Shown here: piece by piece, positions 54,301 to 63,237 of the stretch
Position numbering within the stretch: the stretch's first letter is position 1
Layout: every line of letters starts with the position of its first letter
NCBI GenBank assembly: GCA_020796225.1
Contig: CM036755.1
Coordinates: forward strand, 38,698,806-38,762,805
DNA length: 64,000 nucleotides
From: Arion vulgaris
Taxonomy: Eukaryota > Mollusca > Gastropoda > Stylommatophora > Arionidae
Direction: 5' to 3'
Position numbers and translations under genes: made by a program
Notes under the pieces: model-generated
The model's database searches: none
What the model saw: the letters and a program-made list of their open reading frames with translations, nothing else
What the model was told of the DNA's origin: nothing

Positions 54301-57300
54301 CTTTTTCTACTTCATTCCCTTATTTTTTCTCTTCATCTACCTTTGCCACATTGCAAATGCACTAGATTTCACTTGTCCATATTACAAATGCGCCACATTT
54401 CACATTTCCACATCACTAAGTGTGCAACATTTCACATGTCCCCATCACTAAGTGTGCAACATTTCACATGTTCCCATGACTAAGTGTGCAACATTTCACA
54501 TGTCCCCATGACTAAGTGTGCAACATTTCACATGTCCTACGTTCTACTTTTGATTATAGATACTTGTGTAGTAGAACTACATACACATTATCAGTTACAC
54601 ACTGTTGTTAATTGCCTTTATCCATGTCAAACTGATGTTCGATAAATGTTATATCTCCTTATCCATATACAACAGATGTTCATATTCTCACTCTTCCATA
54701 TGCAACAGATGTTCATTAATTTCTTGCTGTACATCTTCCATATGCAACAGATGTTCATTAATTTCTTGCTGTGCGTCTTCCATATACAACAGATGTTCAT
54801 TAATTTCTTGCTGTACGTCTTCCATATACAACAGATGTTCATTAATTTCTTGTCTTCCGTATCCATATACAACAGATGTTCATTAATTTCTTGTTGTACG
54901 TCTTCCATATCCATGTACAACTTCTTCTTTCTTTCTTTTGTCGTCACACTGCTACCGGGTTGTTGCCCAGTGTCGTGGTTTTCTGTGTTTGTCTTGCGCT
55001 GCTCTGGTGGATTGGGTGATTGTTATTTTTGCTCTTTGACAGGATTCTGCTATGCCATCTAACCATCTTTTCGTTGTCTTCCTCTTGCCTTCTTTCCTGA
55101 TGTTCTGTTGAAAAAAAGAAGGCAAGAGGAAGATTACTACCATATACAACCATGTAGAGTTATTGACTAAATCTTATAAAAACGATTTTCTGTCGAACAC
55201 TATGTTACCAGAGTCAACCATGGTCAGCTAATGACATCAGCCAATGAGCGGAAAATCATAATGACAGAGATGAGGTGTCTTAGAAGAGCTGCAGGTGTGA
55301 CAATAAGAGACAAAATTAGAAATGAAGAAATCAATAGAAGACTGGATGTGAAACCAGTCATGCAATTCATAAAAGAACAACAGATTAAATGGTTTGGACA
55401 CCTGACAAGAATGCTCAGGTATCGACCACCACAGGGAGCCACACTGAAAAAGTATAACAAGTATAGAACAAGAGGAAGTCCACGCAAAAGATGGAGCGGT
55501 AGCATCAATAACAACCGTAACTCTTTCCGTACGCAGTTATTTCCCAAGTTGTACACAGTTAATTCAAAGAAGGCAAGTGTATTTAAAAAAAATCATAACT
55601 ACTCGTCAATAAATAAACATATACATATACATATCTTATTATATGTATATACTAATTTGAAGAAAACTGGACAACCTTAGAATAACAAGGTTTTAAAAAG
55701 TAGTAAAAGTAAAATAGTAGAAGTAAAACTAGAAGGACTTGTATAAAGGAAACAACTCGAATGGTGCAGTGTACGTCAAATTGCGTTCAGCGTAATACAC
55801 TATGGCGCAGTGTGTGGCGATTGGCGTGGAAAGAGTTCAGAAACAAATTAATAACAGCTTACAAAGTGTCTTAGAACAAGCATTCGATCGTGAGAGAGCA
55901 AGCATACACATGATCACTACCACACTCCCCAATCCTATGAAGAAGTAAATGGTGGAAGAGAAGAAAAGAAGAAAAAGAAGACAGTTATTAGCATCCAAGC
56001 AATGTTGATTTGTAAACTTGTATGTTGCAGGCTGGTAGCTCAGGCTTGAGACAGCTTGAGAAGGAAGTGTCCATCTTCAAGAAGGTTGACCACAAGAATA
56101 TCATTAAGCTGAAGGAAGTCATTGAGTCGCCAAAGGTAAGTGTGAACATGCTAGGTGACTCTTGATACTTTGTTTCCTCAAGGGATTTTCATTTTCATTC
56201 ATATGGGCAATTCAAAATCAAGAAGAGCAGACTGGAAAGACACTGTACGGGCAAAATTGTGAAGAGCAAACTAAAAAGACACTGTCTGGGCAAAATCAAG
56301 AAGAGAAGACTGAAAAGACACTGTCTGGGCAAAATCAAGAAGAGCAGACTGAAAAGACACTGTCTGGGCAAAATCAAGAAGAGCAGACTGAAAAGACACT
56401 GGGCAAAATCAAGAAGAGCAAACTGAAAAGACACTATCCAGGCAAAATTATTTCGAAAAGATTAAAAAATCAAATTCTTTTAAAATATTTTCATCGTTTT
56501 CTAAATTACATCAGGAACCCTCGCTAGTGCTACAGAGTTTGTGCATTGCTGCTGAGATCTTCCTGTATAAGAAAGAGATTGGAACCCACATGGTTATGGA
56601 TAAGAACAGGACCCATGATGACCCAGTTTAAGATGAGAGAATGACGTTGAATCAGGCACACCCTACGGAAGACACAGTCGAGTGTCACTAGACAAGCACT
56701 TGAGTGGAATCCGCAAGGAAAACAGAAAAGGGGACATAATAAACAAAACTGGAGATGGAGTCTTCTTGCGAAACTGATGTTCAACTATCCCGGGAAGCAA
56801 TAAAGAAAACAGCCAAAGACCAGGAAAAGTGACGAACAACTGTTGACTCTATGCTCCATGGGGAGCAGTGAGGAATAAGTAAGTAGTAGAAAGTCACATG
56901 TGGTAATAATAGCTGGCTATTGCTTTGAAGACATTGTCCACCTCTTTCCGTTTTTCACAATATGTTTATTGGTCTCCTCACTATTCTGTTACCTTGTTGA
57001 TTCCAGTGAAGCACATGTCTAGCTATATAGCAGCTAGTCTGTGTTATAAGCCTTCTTCATCTTCGAACGCTCCATATCGACCACTTGTTAAACCACTCTT
57101 GTGATTTGTAAACAGTAACAACTGTAAAAGTTAACGCCTGTTCCTCTACTTTTCGAATGTTACATATTGACCACTTGTTAACCACTCTGTGTGATGTATG
57201 TGATATGAGCCTAAGAGCGATTATGTTGTGCCAGTTATGCGCCTACAAGTAGGCCAGCACATCCGATTTCTGCGCCACTTTTTATTTTCTAGGGTAGCTT

Positions 57301-60300
57301 CGTGTGTTGCTGGGTTCCACAATGGGAGCAAAGAATAGTAGCACTGCGACCTACAACCCATGTCGTAAGAGGTGACTGAGGTAGGGCATAAGGAAGCTAC
57401 CTAGTAAATAAAAGCATGGCAGAAATCAGATGAGCTGGCCTACTTGTAGGCGCTTAACTGGCACAACGTACAATCACTCTTAGGCTCAGATCACATACAA
57501 ATCACAAAGAGTGGTTAACAAGTGGTTGATATGGAGCTTTCGAAGAGGAATCATCATCATAATTGACAGCATCATCATCATCATCATTATAGAGATTTCC
57601 ACTACCACCACCATGACGATCATCACCATCATCATCATTTCTACAATGTTGCTGCGTCGGTTGTAATTGTGACCTTTGACAGATAAAGACTTATTTGCAT
57701 ACATTTTGAAATGTGCTTGTCGAGGCTGGCTTGAAATTCTATCCCCGGTTCAACAGATTTCACTGTTTATTTCACAGTTTTGTTTCACTGGTTTATTTCA
57801 CAGTTTTTATCACTGTTAATTTTTGCTGTTGATTTTGATATTTCTTTTACTGTTTATATCACTGTTTATATAAATGTTTATTGTGCTGTTTATTTTGCTG
57901 TTTATATCACTGTTTTTATAAATGCTTATTGTGCTGTTATTTTGTTGTTTATTTCACTGTTTATTTTGCTGTTTTTCCCCACTGTTTATTTCGCTGTTTA
58001 TTTCACTGATGTTTATTTTGCTATTTATTTTGATTTTGATATTTATTTTGCTGTTTATTTTGATATTTATTTTGATATTTATTTTGATTTTGCTATTTAT
58101 TTTGCTGTTTATTTAGATGTTTTTTAAATGTTTATTTCACTGTTTATTTTGATATTTATTTTGCTATTTATTTTGATGTTTGTTTTGATGTTTATTTTGA
58201 TGTTTATTTTGATGTTTCTTTGGCTGTTGTTTTTCAGTTTTATATCACTGTTTAATTTCTTGTTTCATATCTTTCATTTTTGTGTTGTGTGTTTCTTTCA
58301 GAAAATGTATCTTATTATGGAACTTTGCGAAGGTGGCGACCTAGCCAAATTGTTACAGAAACGATCACATTTGACAGAGAATGATACTAAAACTGTGATG
58401 TCAGATCTTGCAGCCGCCATCAAGTATTTACATCAACAAGGTAGATCATCATCATCAAGTAGCTTGTACTGAGCAGAACTTTGCCACCCCAACAGTCCTC
58501 CAGAATTTCTCTCTCTCATAGGCCAAATGTCCTGCCTCTGCAGCCGTCGTGCTCAAATCATCAGTTATATCTTGAATATTTCTTCTCTGTGGTCTTCCTC
58601 TTCTCTTCTTTGTCGGGATGCCTCCTTCTATAATTTTCTTCTCCAACGCTTCATGTCTTTTTATATGCATAAAATTATTTGATTTTTCCATTTGTAGCAT
58701 TTTGCCAGTTTTCTTTGATTTTGAGTTCTTTCTATAATCATATAACTGATAACAGGATGTCCAGTAGTCCTCATATAGCTATATATATAATCATTTATAT
58801 ATCAAATGCGCATGAAATTAGGGGGATAAGGCAGTGCCAGGGTCAGTGAGCTGGCATTGACAAAGACCATATCCCACCACCACTCGGTGGCTCAGGAAAC
58901 AGACTGAAGTGTGGCAAAGCAGGTTGGGATAGAGGGGGATGTCATTCACATGATGTGATGTTAGTGTATGTGTTGCTGCGAATAATAAGATAATTGTCAC
59001 ACATCAGACTATCTCTGAGTGCTAACACCTGTATTGTGGGATGGGTTAGCGTAATACATAAGCGTTCACCTATCAACTCGGACACAAGAGGGTTCTGGGT
59101 TCAATCCCACACTCTATATTCCACATGTGAGGAAAGGAATTGGCTCATCTAGCTCCTGAGCTCTAGAGCCTAGAAATGTGAAGTAACTACATACCGTAAA
59201 TTCTGATAAGGCTGCAGGAAATTTTATTTATGAACTCCTGCACTTACCCTTTGCAGGCATTATATACCTGAAATGGTACAAGCACTGTCGGCAGCGCAAT
59301 TTAAACAAAAAAAGAACAAGCATGGCTTTACAAAACAATTAACAACTAATTACAGTATGGAGACGGAACTGATAAGAAAAAAAGATCAGAATATAAGGCA
59401 GCATATTCACATGATGCAGTTTTTGGGTTAATTCATGGACATTAACACGGTAAGTGGAAAAAAAAACAAGTGCTTTAGAAATAATTAAAAAATAAAAACA
59501 GTCTCGTAACATGACAAGAAAACAAGATCTATAGAAGAACTCAAATTCAAGAAAATCATGGCATTACAAGTAGTGGAAAAAACATTTTTGGAATATAAGA
59601 GTTACACGAAGAGTGCTGGAAGAAGACTGATCATGGAAGGAAAAAACCAGGAAAAGGGAGGCACATAGGTGAAGATGAATTGACACGATGTACTGATAAG
59701 AACATGGGAAGGAAACCAGAAGGGAAGGCCTAGGTGAAGAGAAAATTCATAAGAACTGTTAGAGGTGGGCAAGATTCTGCTTAGGGAAACTTGGCTATTT
59801 GATGATAATTTCGAATGTATTATTTCTAATAATAATTCCTCTCGTTCCGTTATACGTTTCATAGGACCTGCAAACAAATTTCTCCATACCACTCTTTCCT
59901 GGGCAACTCACTCAATCTCCTCCAAGGAACTGAGGCGATGTCTCTTCTCTCTCTCAGTAAAGTTCGTTTCAGGGTCTCCTTATGTCGTCCTCTCTTTCTT
60001 GAACCCTTTGGATCCCACTTCAATGCCTGCTTTGGTATTCTTTAATCATTTCTCCTCAAGGTGTACCCAACATATCTCCATCTTCTCTTTCTTATAACAG
60101 TTGTCACTAGTGGTTGACCAGACATTTCTCTATTTCATCACTTCTCCTGAACTTGTCCCATTTTATGTTCATTATTTTTCGCCGACTTCTAATTTCAAAT
60201 GCATTCAACTTACTTTCTATATCTTTAGCCATTTTCCAACTCTCGCTTGCATATGTTAGAATTGTACAACATTTAAATTGAAAATTCGTAATTTAGTTTT

Positions 60301-63212
60301 ATTACTATATATACTATATAGAGGGCAGGGTCACAGGACGCAGAGGCAGACCAAGAAGAAGATAGCTACAAGATATGAAAAAACCATGAATATGACTACC
60401 GACGAAGTGGATGAACTGGCTAGAGACAATGAATTTCAGATGCGCTGCAACGTCCTATAAAGACTATATACCTTGATGATGACTATATAACTTGAAGTTC
60501 CTAATTTTATTTAGACTTTTAAAATCTGATGTTGATTTGATTAATATATGATTTGTCTTGCAGGAATTCTGCACAGAGATCTAAAACTGGAGAATATCTT
60601 GCTTGCTAAGGAACCTGGTAAAGATGGCAATATCTTGATTAAGGTTTGTTAAAATTAAACATTATGGGGGAGATAAGCAAATTTGATTGTGTGTACTCTT
60701 TTTCTTCTTCTTCACCTTTCAACTCCAGCGGAGACAGGTCTTCAACAAACTTCTTCCAGGTCTTCCTCTCTCTTGCCATCCCTTCCAATTCTTTTCATGT
60801 TTTACCTATCCTTTTGAGGGTCTTTCTTTTCTCGAATCCTGTTTGCCTCACAGTGTCAGGTCAAGAAGAGATTTCTAAAATGGGCCCTTGTGTGCGCTTC
60901 GTAGATAATGTCTTTCGTCACCTCTGTTATCTCTGAGGTCCATCTTTTGCGTGACCTGCCTTTTGCTTTGTACCCGTTGTATCGAAGCAGCATTGCTCTT
61001 TGAGGTGCACTGTCTGTTGGTAATCTGCTTACGTGACCGAACCATTTAATTTGTTGTTTCTTGATGAAGTCTAGTACTGATGTTGTACCCACATTTTCCT
61101 GATGTCTTTATTTCTCAACCGGTCTCTTCTTGTTACCCCTAGCATTCTGCGTAGACACTTCATCTCTGTCGTGACTAGTTTTCTTCTATTGTTTGTTGTC
61201 AGCGTCCAGGTTTAGCACTGGTAGCATAATGTGGGGAGAAAGATTATGTTGAACATTGCTCTTTTTGTGTTCCTGGTGACATGTTTGCATTTTAAAATTG
61301 GCACCATTTGTCCTATCATTTGATTTGCTTTGTTGCATCTGTATTGAATTTCATTAGTTATTCTTCCGTTTGCTGAAAAAATGCTCCCCAGGTATGGGGA
61401 GGTCTCTGCGGCTAAGTGGTTAAGCCCTTTGCCTTGTGAGTCGAAAGTCGCGGGTTCGAATCCGGACGCGCCCGTTCCGTTCACGAGTGCAGTTTTTTCC
61501 AGAGACCCCTAGATTGTTGCTGGAGCTACGGAGTTCATGCTTTGTGCAATACTCTTAGCAGGTGGCATGCCATTTCTGCGGAGAGGGACCAAGCCATATG
61601 GGGTAAAACCCGGTTTAATGAAGTCAATCCTTTGACTTTAAAACCCTTTTAAACCTATCCTGTTTAATATCAGCCACCAGCTCTCTTCTCCAGGTCTATC
61701 TAGACCTTCCCCTACTCGCTTGCTTGATATTGCATACTTTACAAGTTGTCTGACCATTTTCTTTGATTCTTTTTTTCCTTTTATTTTGTCTGAGTTGTTG
61801 TTGTACAGTCGCCTGTGTGTTGCCGGAGCTTGCAAGGGAGCAAAGAATAGTAACACTGCAACCTACAAGGCATATTGTCAAAGCGACTGAGGTAGGGGCC
61901 TAGGGAAGCAAGCTACCCAAGTAAATAAAAAGCGCTGCAGAAAATGAATGTTCTTCCTACTTTTAGGCGCATAACTGATACAATGTACAATCGCTCTTAG
62001 GCTCAGATCACGTACAAATCACAAAGATGGGTTAAAATGTGGTCAATATGGAGCGTTCGAAGAAGAAGAAGTAGTAGTACAGTAACATTGTATTTTTATT
62101 TTGTCTGTTGTCGTAGCACAGTTGCAGTGAGTTTTTAAAAAAATGTCTGATTTGTCATCCTAGTAGTAGTTGGTTGATATTTTGTCTGTGAGTTGTCGTT
62201 GAAGCACGCTAGCAGTTTATCTTTATTTTGTCCGTGAGTTGTCGTTGAAGCACACTAGCAGTTCATCTTTATTTTGTCCATGAGTTGCCGTCGCAGCAAA
62301 GTATCTGTGAGTTTTTATTTTGTTAGATAGTAGCAACAAGAACTTAAGCTTCCAACAATGCATCAATGCTTAAGTTGTTAGATAACAACAACAATAGGGA
62401 GAATTTCAGGAAGTCTTTATAGGGAAGTGGTACGCAAAGGGTTCAAGAAAGAGAGGACGACCTAGGGAGACCCTGAAACAAACTTTGCTGAGAGAAGCAA
62501 GAAATATCGGTATCAGTTTCACGGAGGAGATTGAGCGAGTTTCCCAGGATAGAGCGGTATGGAGAAATTGTTTGCAGGCCCTATGTAACGTATAACAGTA
62601 TGAGAGGAATTATTATGGTGAAGTGGTTAAACCACTTACCTTGCTTTCTGAAAGTTGTGAGTTTCAATCTAGACCACATAATTCCATTCACAATGCATTT
62701 TTATGGAGATCCCTAGTACTATTGCTGGAGCTATGGAGCTTGAACTTTGTGCAATACGCTCGGCAGATGACATGCTATTTCTTTGGACAGGGATGGGAGC
62801 TGTATGATTGAAACCCAGTGCAATGAAGCCAGTCATTCATCGTTAAATATTTCTTAAACAACAATCCAAATTTAAGATTTCCTTCATGTCGAGTAGTGTC
62901 AGTATGTTGACAATATAAACAAGAACTTAAGCTTCCTACAATGCTTCCCACCACAGAGAACAGACAACACAGGACAACATCGCTTCCCACAATCCTTCAC
63001 TGCATAATCAACCATACGACACAGGACAATATCAGTGTTGGTGATGATTTTTATTGTTTCCTTGTAAAACTGTTAGCTAATTAAATAAATTGTTTACAAA
63101 CATTTTGATTCTCTCTGTTAACAGGTGTCAGATTTTGGTTTGTCGACGCAACAGCTTAATAACTCTTACGAAAACATGCAGGAACAGTATTGTGGGACCT
63201 TATCTTACATGG
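45072..63212 (+). CDS. STK33: STK33-like serine/threonine kinase, 5' five coding exons (3' end outside window)
   Basis: Exons 45072-45383, 56031-56135, 58302-58440, 60564-60643 and 63125-63212 join in frame (241 codons plus one base). The kinase domain begins near residue 70: Gly loop GEGSFGKV (76-83), VAIK Lys98, alpha-C Glu in LEKEV (about 116), hinge MELCEGGDL, HRDLKLEN (Asp191, Asn196), DFG Asp215 and activation-loop CGTLSYM. These fit a catalytically competent kinase. STK33 is favoured over other CAMK-group kinases by the AGSS..LEKEV insert after beta-3, KKMYLIMELCE, and a leader starting MSETSTSSAS like the human MSQTSSIGSA. Human STK33 is needed for sperm flagella and spermatogenesis. 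The APE motif and C-lobe lie beyond the window. An in-frame stop at 45024 supports ATG 45072. Confidence 0.93.
45420..46175 (-). pseudogene. LINE RNase H domain remnant in the STK33 intron
   Basis: Minus strand: HLQWIPSHCGIAGNESADVL AKEGS (split here), DWKTNTGYDYGKDSL, TGHCRLNKHLYRLGTSQI, TLEHILQDCPLLAEL, MWPHPVDLKTKLWG. The WIPSHCGIxGNExAD signature is the RNase H C-terminus. About 250 residues with few breaks. Confidence 0.88.
46186..46300 (+). mobile_element. SINE-4 copy
   Basis: GATGGTTCCTTTGGCTCGCT GG; a weak tRNA-like head. Matches 22754-22870. Confidence 0.6.
46566..46660 (+). pseudogene. Decayed duplicate of the STK33 Gly-loop exon end
   Basis: About 90 bp nearly identical to 45290-45390, including the Gly-loop, THLQTGETV-like stretch and a donor-like GGTAAAC. 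It carries a 2-base insertion just after the Gly loop and a deletion near the end, so it cannot encode the domain. It is bracketed by two copies of a roughly 60-bp intronic sequence (starting near 46507 and 46668). Confidence 0.85.
46912..47005 (+). repeat. Dispersed repeat G
   Basis: Near-identical to 43150-43240. 47005-47340 is otherwise unrecognised. Confidence 0.7.
47351..47512. mobile_element. hAT MITE, 162 bp, perfect 8-bp TSD
   Basis: Inverted ends CAGTGGCGGCTCGT. TSD AAAATAAC at 47343-47350 and 47513-47520. Subterminal GTGGGGCC repeats. No coding. Confidence 0.95.
47580..47790 (-). mobile_element. tRNA-derived SINE
   Basis: Minus strand: GAGAGCCGCATTAGCGTAGT, B box CAGTTCAATTCC, body GGTCGACCCAGGCC and GGCCGGCGTGATGTTG. 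Confidence 0.65.
47815..48010 (+). repeat. Dispersed repeat F
   Basis: GCCCCGGCAACATAAGACC to AATACTGATATTTCTTAG. Confidence 0.75.
48140..48750 (-). pseudogene. LINE-g RT C-terminus, 201 open codons
   Basis: Minus strand: IKNRLSKARSAFMTLQTTWK, LYESECWRMTEQNMSRLSTF, RRRWRWIGHVMRMETGSDTK, KAMNREEWWTFVAALNAKGV. Uninterrupted to its stop, so one of the youngest LINE pieces here. Confidence 0.88.
49090..49395. mobile_element. hAT-like nonautonomous element, 306 bp
   Basis: TSD TATTAGCA at 49082-49089 and 49396-49403. Imperfect inverted ends TAATGGTTCTCAAAG and CGGTGGCTCTCAAAT. 49404-49740 is unrecognised. Confidence 0.75.
49745..49850 (+). mobile_element. PLE 3' tail
   Basis: TAGGCCTTTTGGTCGAAACG then TCGCTGTATTTTTTAATACTT and TTTCACCATTGCTACATAG. 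Confidence 0.75.
49830..50735 (+). repeat. 47-48-bp minisatellite grown from the PLE tail
   Basis: About 19 units of GTGTTTCACCATTGCTACAT AG, TTTTACTGCAGTCTTCCTTA TATCGA. The first unit is continuous with the PLE tail, and the same motif occurs singly at 36815-36840. Confidence 0.93.
50860..51140 (+). pseudogene. LINE-f RT fragment
   Basis: YAFENRCLRKIMIIKLKKFR, RRWRYVGHTLRRNDQRIKSR. Confidence 0.75.
51135..51312 (+). repeat. Dispersed repeat C
   Basis: TGCCCGCTATGAATTGAGGC to CTCAAGTAAAGGATATTGG. Confidence 0.6.
51320..51535 (-). pseudogene. LINE-i fragment leading into the minisatellite
   Basis: Matches 12150-12360 and 30300-30500 (GTATGTCGTTCTTTTC, GACTGGGATTCACAACC). Confidence 0.6.
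51535..52165 (-). repeat. ~58-bp degenerate minisatellite derived from LINE-i coding sequence
   Basis: About ten units of AGTCAGCGACTGGGATTCAC, AACCCTGAAACTCCTCTGTT and GAAAGACTCTCAAACT, starting from a single-copy LINE-i segment (ESFRTEEFQGCES equivalent). Confidence 0.85.
52165..52408. other. No recognised feature
   Basis: Unique intronic sequence. Confidence 0.35.
52409..52518 (+). mobile_element. SINE-A 5' fragment
   Basis: CGCCCAAGTGTTGCCCGGGG to AATACACTAGTACATT. It faces the next entry. Confidence 0.75.
52522..52672 (-). mobile_element. SINE-A 3' fragment, inverted
   Basis: TTCTTCTTCGAAGGCTTCAT to GACACTTTTTATTAATGAAC. It is head-on with the plus fragment. Confidence 0.75.
52674..53110 (+). 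mobile_element. PLE 3' end
   Basis: CGATTTGCTCTGGAGAATCG (end of the GIY-YIG ORF), the tail as at 6780-7210, and TTGATAAAGGCTTTGTTGGT CGAAACG at 52999-53027. Confidence 0.85.
53112..53237 (-). ncRNA. U2 snRNA-like sequence, truncated
   Basis: Minus strand: TCGCTTCTTGGCCTTTTGGC, TAAGATCAAAGTGTAGCATC, then a middle sharing ACAAAGGTGTTAG and CTGTGTTA with the 7509 copy. It lies at the 3' end of a PLE. Confidence 0.65.
53238..53365 (+). mobile_element. LINE-a 3' end
   Basis: GACCTCAGAGATAACAGAG to GCAAAACAGGATTGAAG. Confidence 0.75.
53366..53930. other. AT-rich unique stretch
   Basis: No gene or repeat recognised. Confidence 0.35.
53935..54335 (+). repeat. 400-bp polypyrimidine tract
   Basis: Almost only C and T on the plus strand, in TTCTTTTCTCTTCTT-type runs. 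ORFs here are low-complexity artefacts. Confidence 0.9.
54350..54540 (+). repeat. ~32-bp minisatellite
   Basis: Units of CATTTCACATGTCCCCAT then CACTAAGTGTGCAA, about five to six copies. Confidence 0.85.
54640..54920 (+). repeat. ~42-bp minisatellite
   Basis: Units of CCATATACAACAGATGTTCA then TTAATTTCTTGCTGTACGTC, about six copies. Confidence 0.88.
54935..55110 (-). pseudogene. LINE-e 3' fragment
   Basis: Minus strand: QNIRKEGKRKTTKRWLDGIA, ESCQRAKITITQSTRAAQDK. Confidence 0.8.
55130..55560 (+). pseudogene. LINE-c RT C-terminal fragment
   Basis: ANERKIIMTEMRCLRRAAGV, KEQQIKWFGHLTRMLRYRPP. The 3' end resumes at 55840-55960, with about 300 bp of foreign sequence in between. Confidence 0.85.
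56031..56135 (+). CDS. STK33: STK33 exon (residues 105-139, alpha-C helix)
   Basis: 35 codons from AGSSGLRQLEKEVSIFKKVD to KEVIESPK. Acceptor TGTTGCAG, donor GTAAGT, phase 0 on both sides. It supplies the alpha-C Glu that pairs with Lys98. Confidence 0.93.
56205..56450 (+). repeat. 39-bp in-frame minisatellite
   Basis: Units encode QNQEEQTEKTLSG, about five copies, 70 bp after the STK33 exon donor. An open frame runs through it (56162-56527) but has no splice logic. Confidence 0.85.
56560..56890 (+). pseudogene. LINE-g C-terminal fragment
   Basis: ACCCATGATGACCCAGTTT to CTATGCTCCATGGGGAG, parallel to 17930-18210. Confidence 0.7.
57051..57300 (-). mobile_element. SINE-A copy with internal rearrangement
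   Basis: The tail is duplicated (57055-57110 and 57150-57200); the head ends at 57300. Confidence 0.8.
57301..57550 (+). mobile_element. SINE-A copy, inverted to its neighbour
   Basis: CGTGTGTTGCTGGGTTCCAC to GGAGCTTTCGAAGAGG. Head-to-head with the preceding copy. A (CAT)n run follows. Confidence 0.85.
57750..58235 (+). repeat. Degenerate TTTATTTTG/TTTATTTCACTG array
   Basis: A T-rich 12-18-bp pattern upstream of the STK33 exon acceptor at 58301. It may act as an extended pyrimidine tract. Confidence 0.8.
58302..58440 (+). CDS. STK33: STK33 exon (residues 140-186, hinge)
   Basis: Encodes KMYLIMELCEGGDLAKLL to AAAIKYLHQQ. Acceptor TTCTTTCAG after a long T-rich tract; donor GTAGAT. A LINE-b tail (ATC)n begins about 6 bp into the intron. 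Confidence 0.94.
58447..58740 (-). pseudogene. LINE-b fragment beside an STK33 donor
   Basis: Minus strand: HIKRHEALEKKIIEGGIPTK, AAEAGHLAYEREKFWRTVGV. Its (GAT)n tail starts at the donor. Confidence 0.82.
58745..59020. other. No recognised feature
   Basis: Intronic. A short TA run lies at 58775. Confidence 0.35.
59030..59170 (+). mobile_element. Possible tRNA-derived SINE
   Basis: GGGTTAGCGTAATACATAAG and B box GGGTTCAATCCC. Single copy here. Confidence 0.4.
59300..59795 (+). pseudogene. Highly decayed LINE-b fragment
   Basis: CATGGCTTTACAAAACAATT, GGAGACGGAACTGATAAGAA to AAGATTCTGCTTAGGGAA. Same order as 28018-28490 with many indels. Confidence 0.6.
59820..60290 (-). pseudogene. LINE-f RT fragment
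   Basis: Inverse of 19090-19480 (GTTATACGTTTCATAGGACC to TCTCGCTTGCATATGTTAG). Confidence 0.75.
60318..60480 (+). pseudogene. LINE-h 3' fragment
   Basis: GAGGGCAGGGTCACAGGACG to GCTGCAACGTCCTATAAAG, the inverse of 26310-26470. Confidence 0.7.
60564..60643 (+). CDS. STK33: STK33 exon (residues 186-212, catalytic loop)
   Basis: Encodes GILHRDLKLENILLAKEP to NILIK. Acceptor TCTTGCAG, donor GTTTGT. The catalytic Asp and the metal-binding Asn are both present. Confidence 0.95.
60700..60830 (-). pseudogene. LINE RT 3' snippet
   Basis: Minus strand: MARERKTWKKFVEDLSPL, followed by a (GAA)n tail. Confidence 0.5.
60835..61394 (-). pseudogene. LINE-a RT C-terminal fragment
   Basis: Minus strand: SANGRITNEIQYRCNKANQM, NIIFLPTLCYQC, KKQQIKWFGHVSRLPTDSAP. 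A SINE-1 abuts its 5' side. Confidence 0.85.
61397..61652 (+). mobile_element. SINE-1 copy
   Basis: GGTCTCTGCGGCTAAGTGG, B box GGTTCGAATCC, end CTTTGACTTTAAAACCC. Confidence 0.88.
61653..61805 (-). pseudogene. LINE 3' snippet
   Basis: The minus strand has DRPGEESWWLI; low similarity to RT tails. Confidence 0.35.
61808..62078 (+). mobile_element. SINE-A copy
   Basis: CGCCTGTGTGTTGCCGGAGC to GGAGCGTTCGAAGAAGAAG. Confidence 0.87.
62090..62320 (+). repeat. ~54-bp tandem repeat
   Basis: TTTATTTTGTCCGTGAGTTG TCGTTGAAGCACGCTAGCAG in about four diverged units. Confidence 0.75.
62385..62610 (+). pseudogene. LINE-f 3' fragment
   Basis: AAGAGAGGACGACCTAGGG, CCCTGAAACAAACTTTGCTG, AACGTATAACAGTATGAG. 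Confidence 0.75.
62612..62835 (+). mobile_element. SINE-1 copy, diverged
   Basis: TGGTGAAGTGGTTAAACC head, GAGTTTCAATC B box, GAACTTTGTGCAATACGCTC body. It inserted in or next to the LINE-f tail. 62836-63120 shows nothing further except a repeated GAACTTAAGCTTCC. Confidence 0.72.
63125..63212 (+). CDS. STK33: STK33 exon (residues 213-241, DFG and activation loop)
   Basis: Encodes VSDFGLSTQQ to QYCGTLSYM plus one base. Acceptor TTAACAG, donor GTTTGT. A hAT-type element begins 25 bp after the donor. Confidence 0.93.
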
Positions 63213-63237
63213 GTTTGTATTTTACTATTGTCTAGGT

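Noticed and set aside
56162..56527. 121-codon ORF as an STK33 alternative exon
   Set aside because: No acceptor fits its frame, and most of it is a 39-bp minisatellite.
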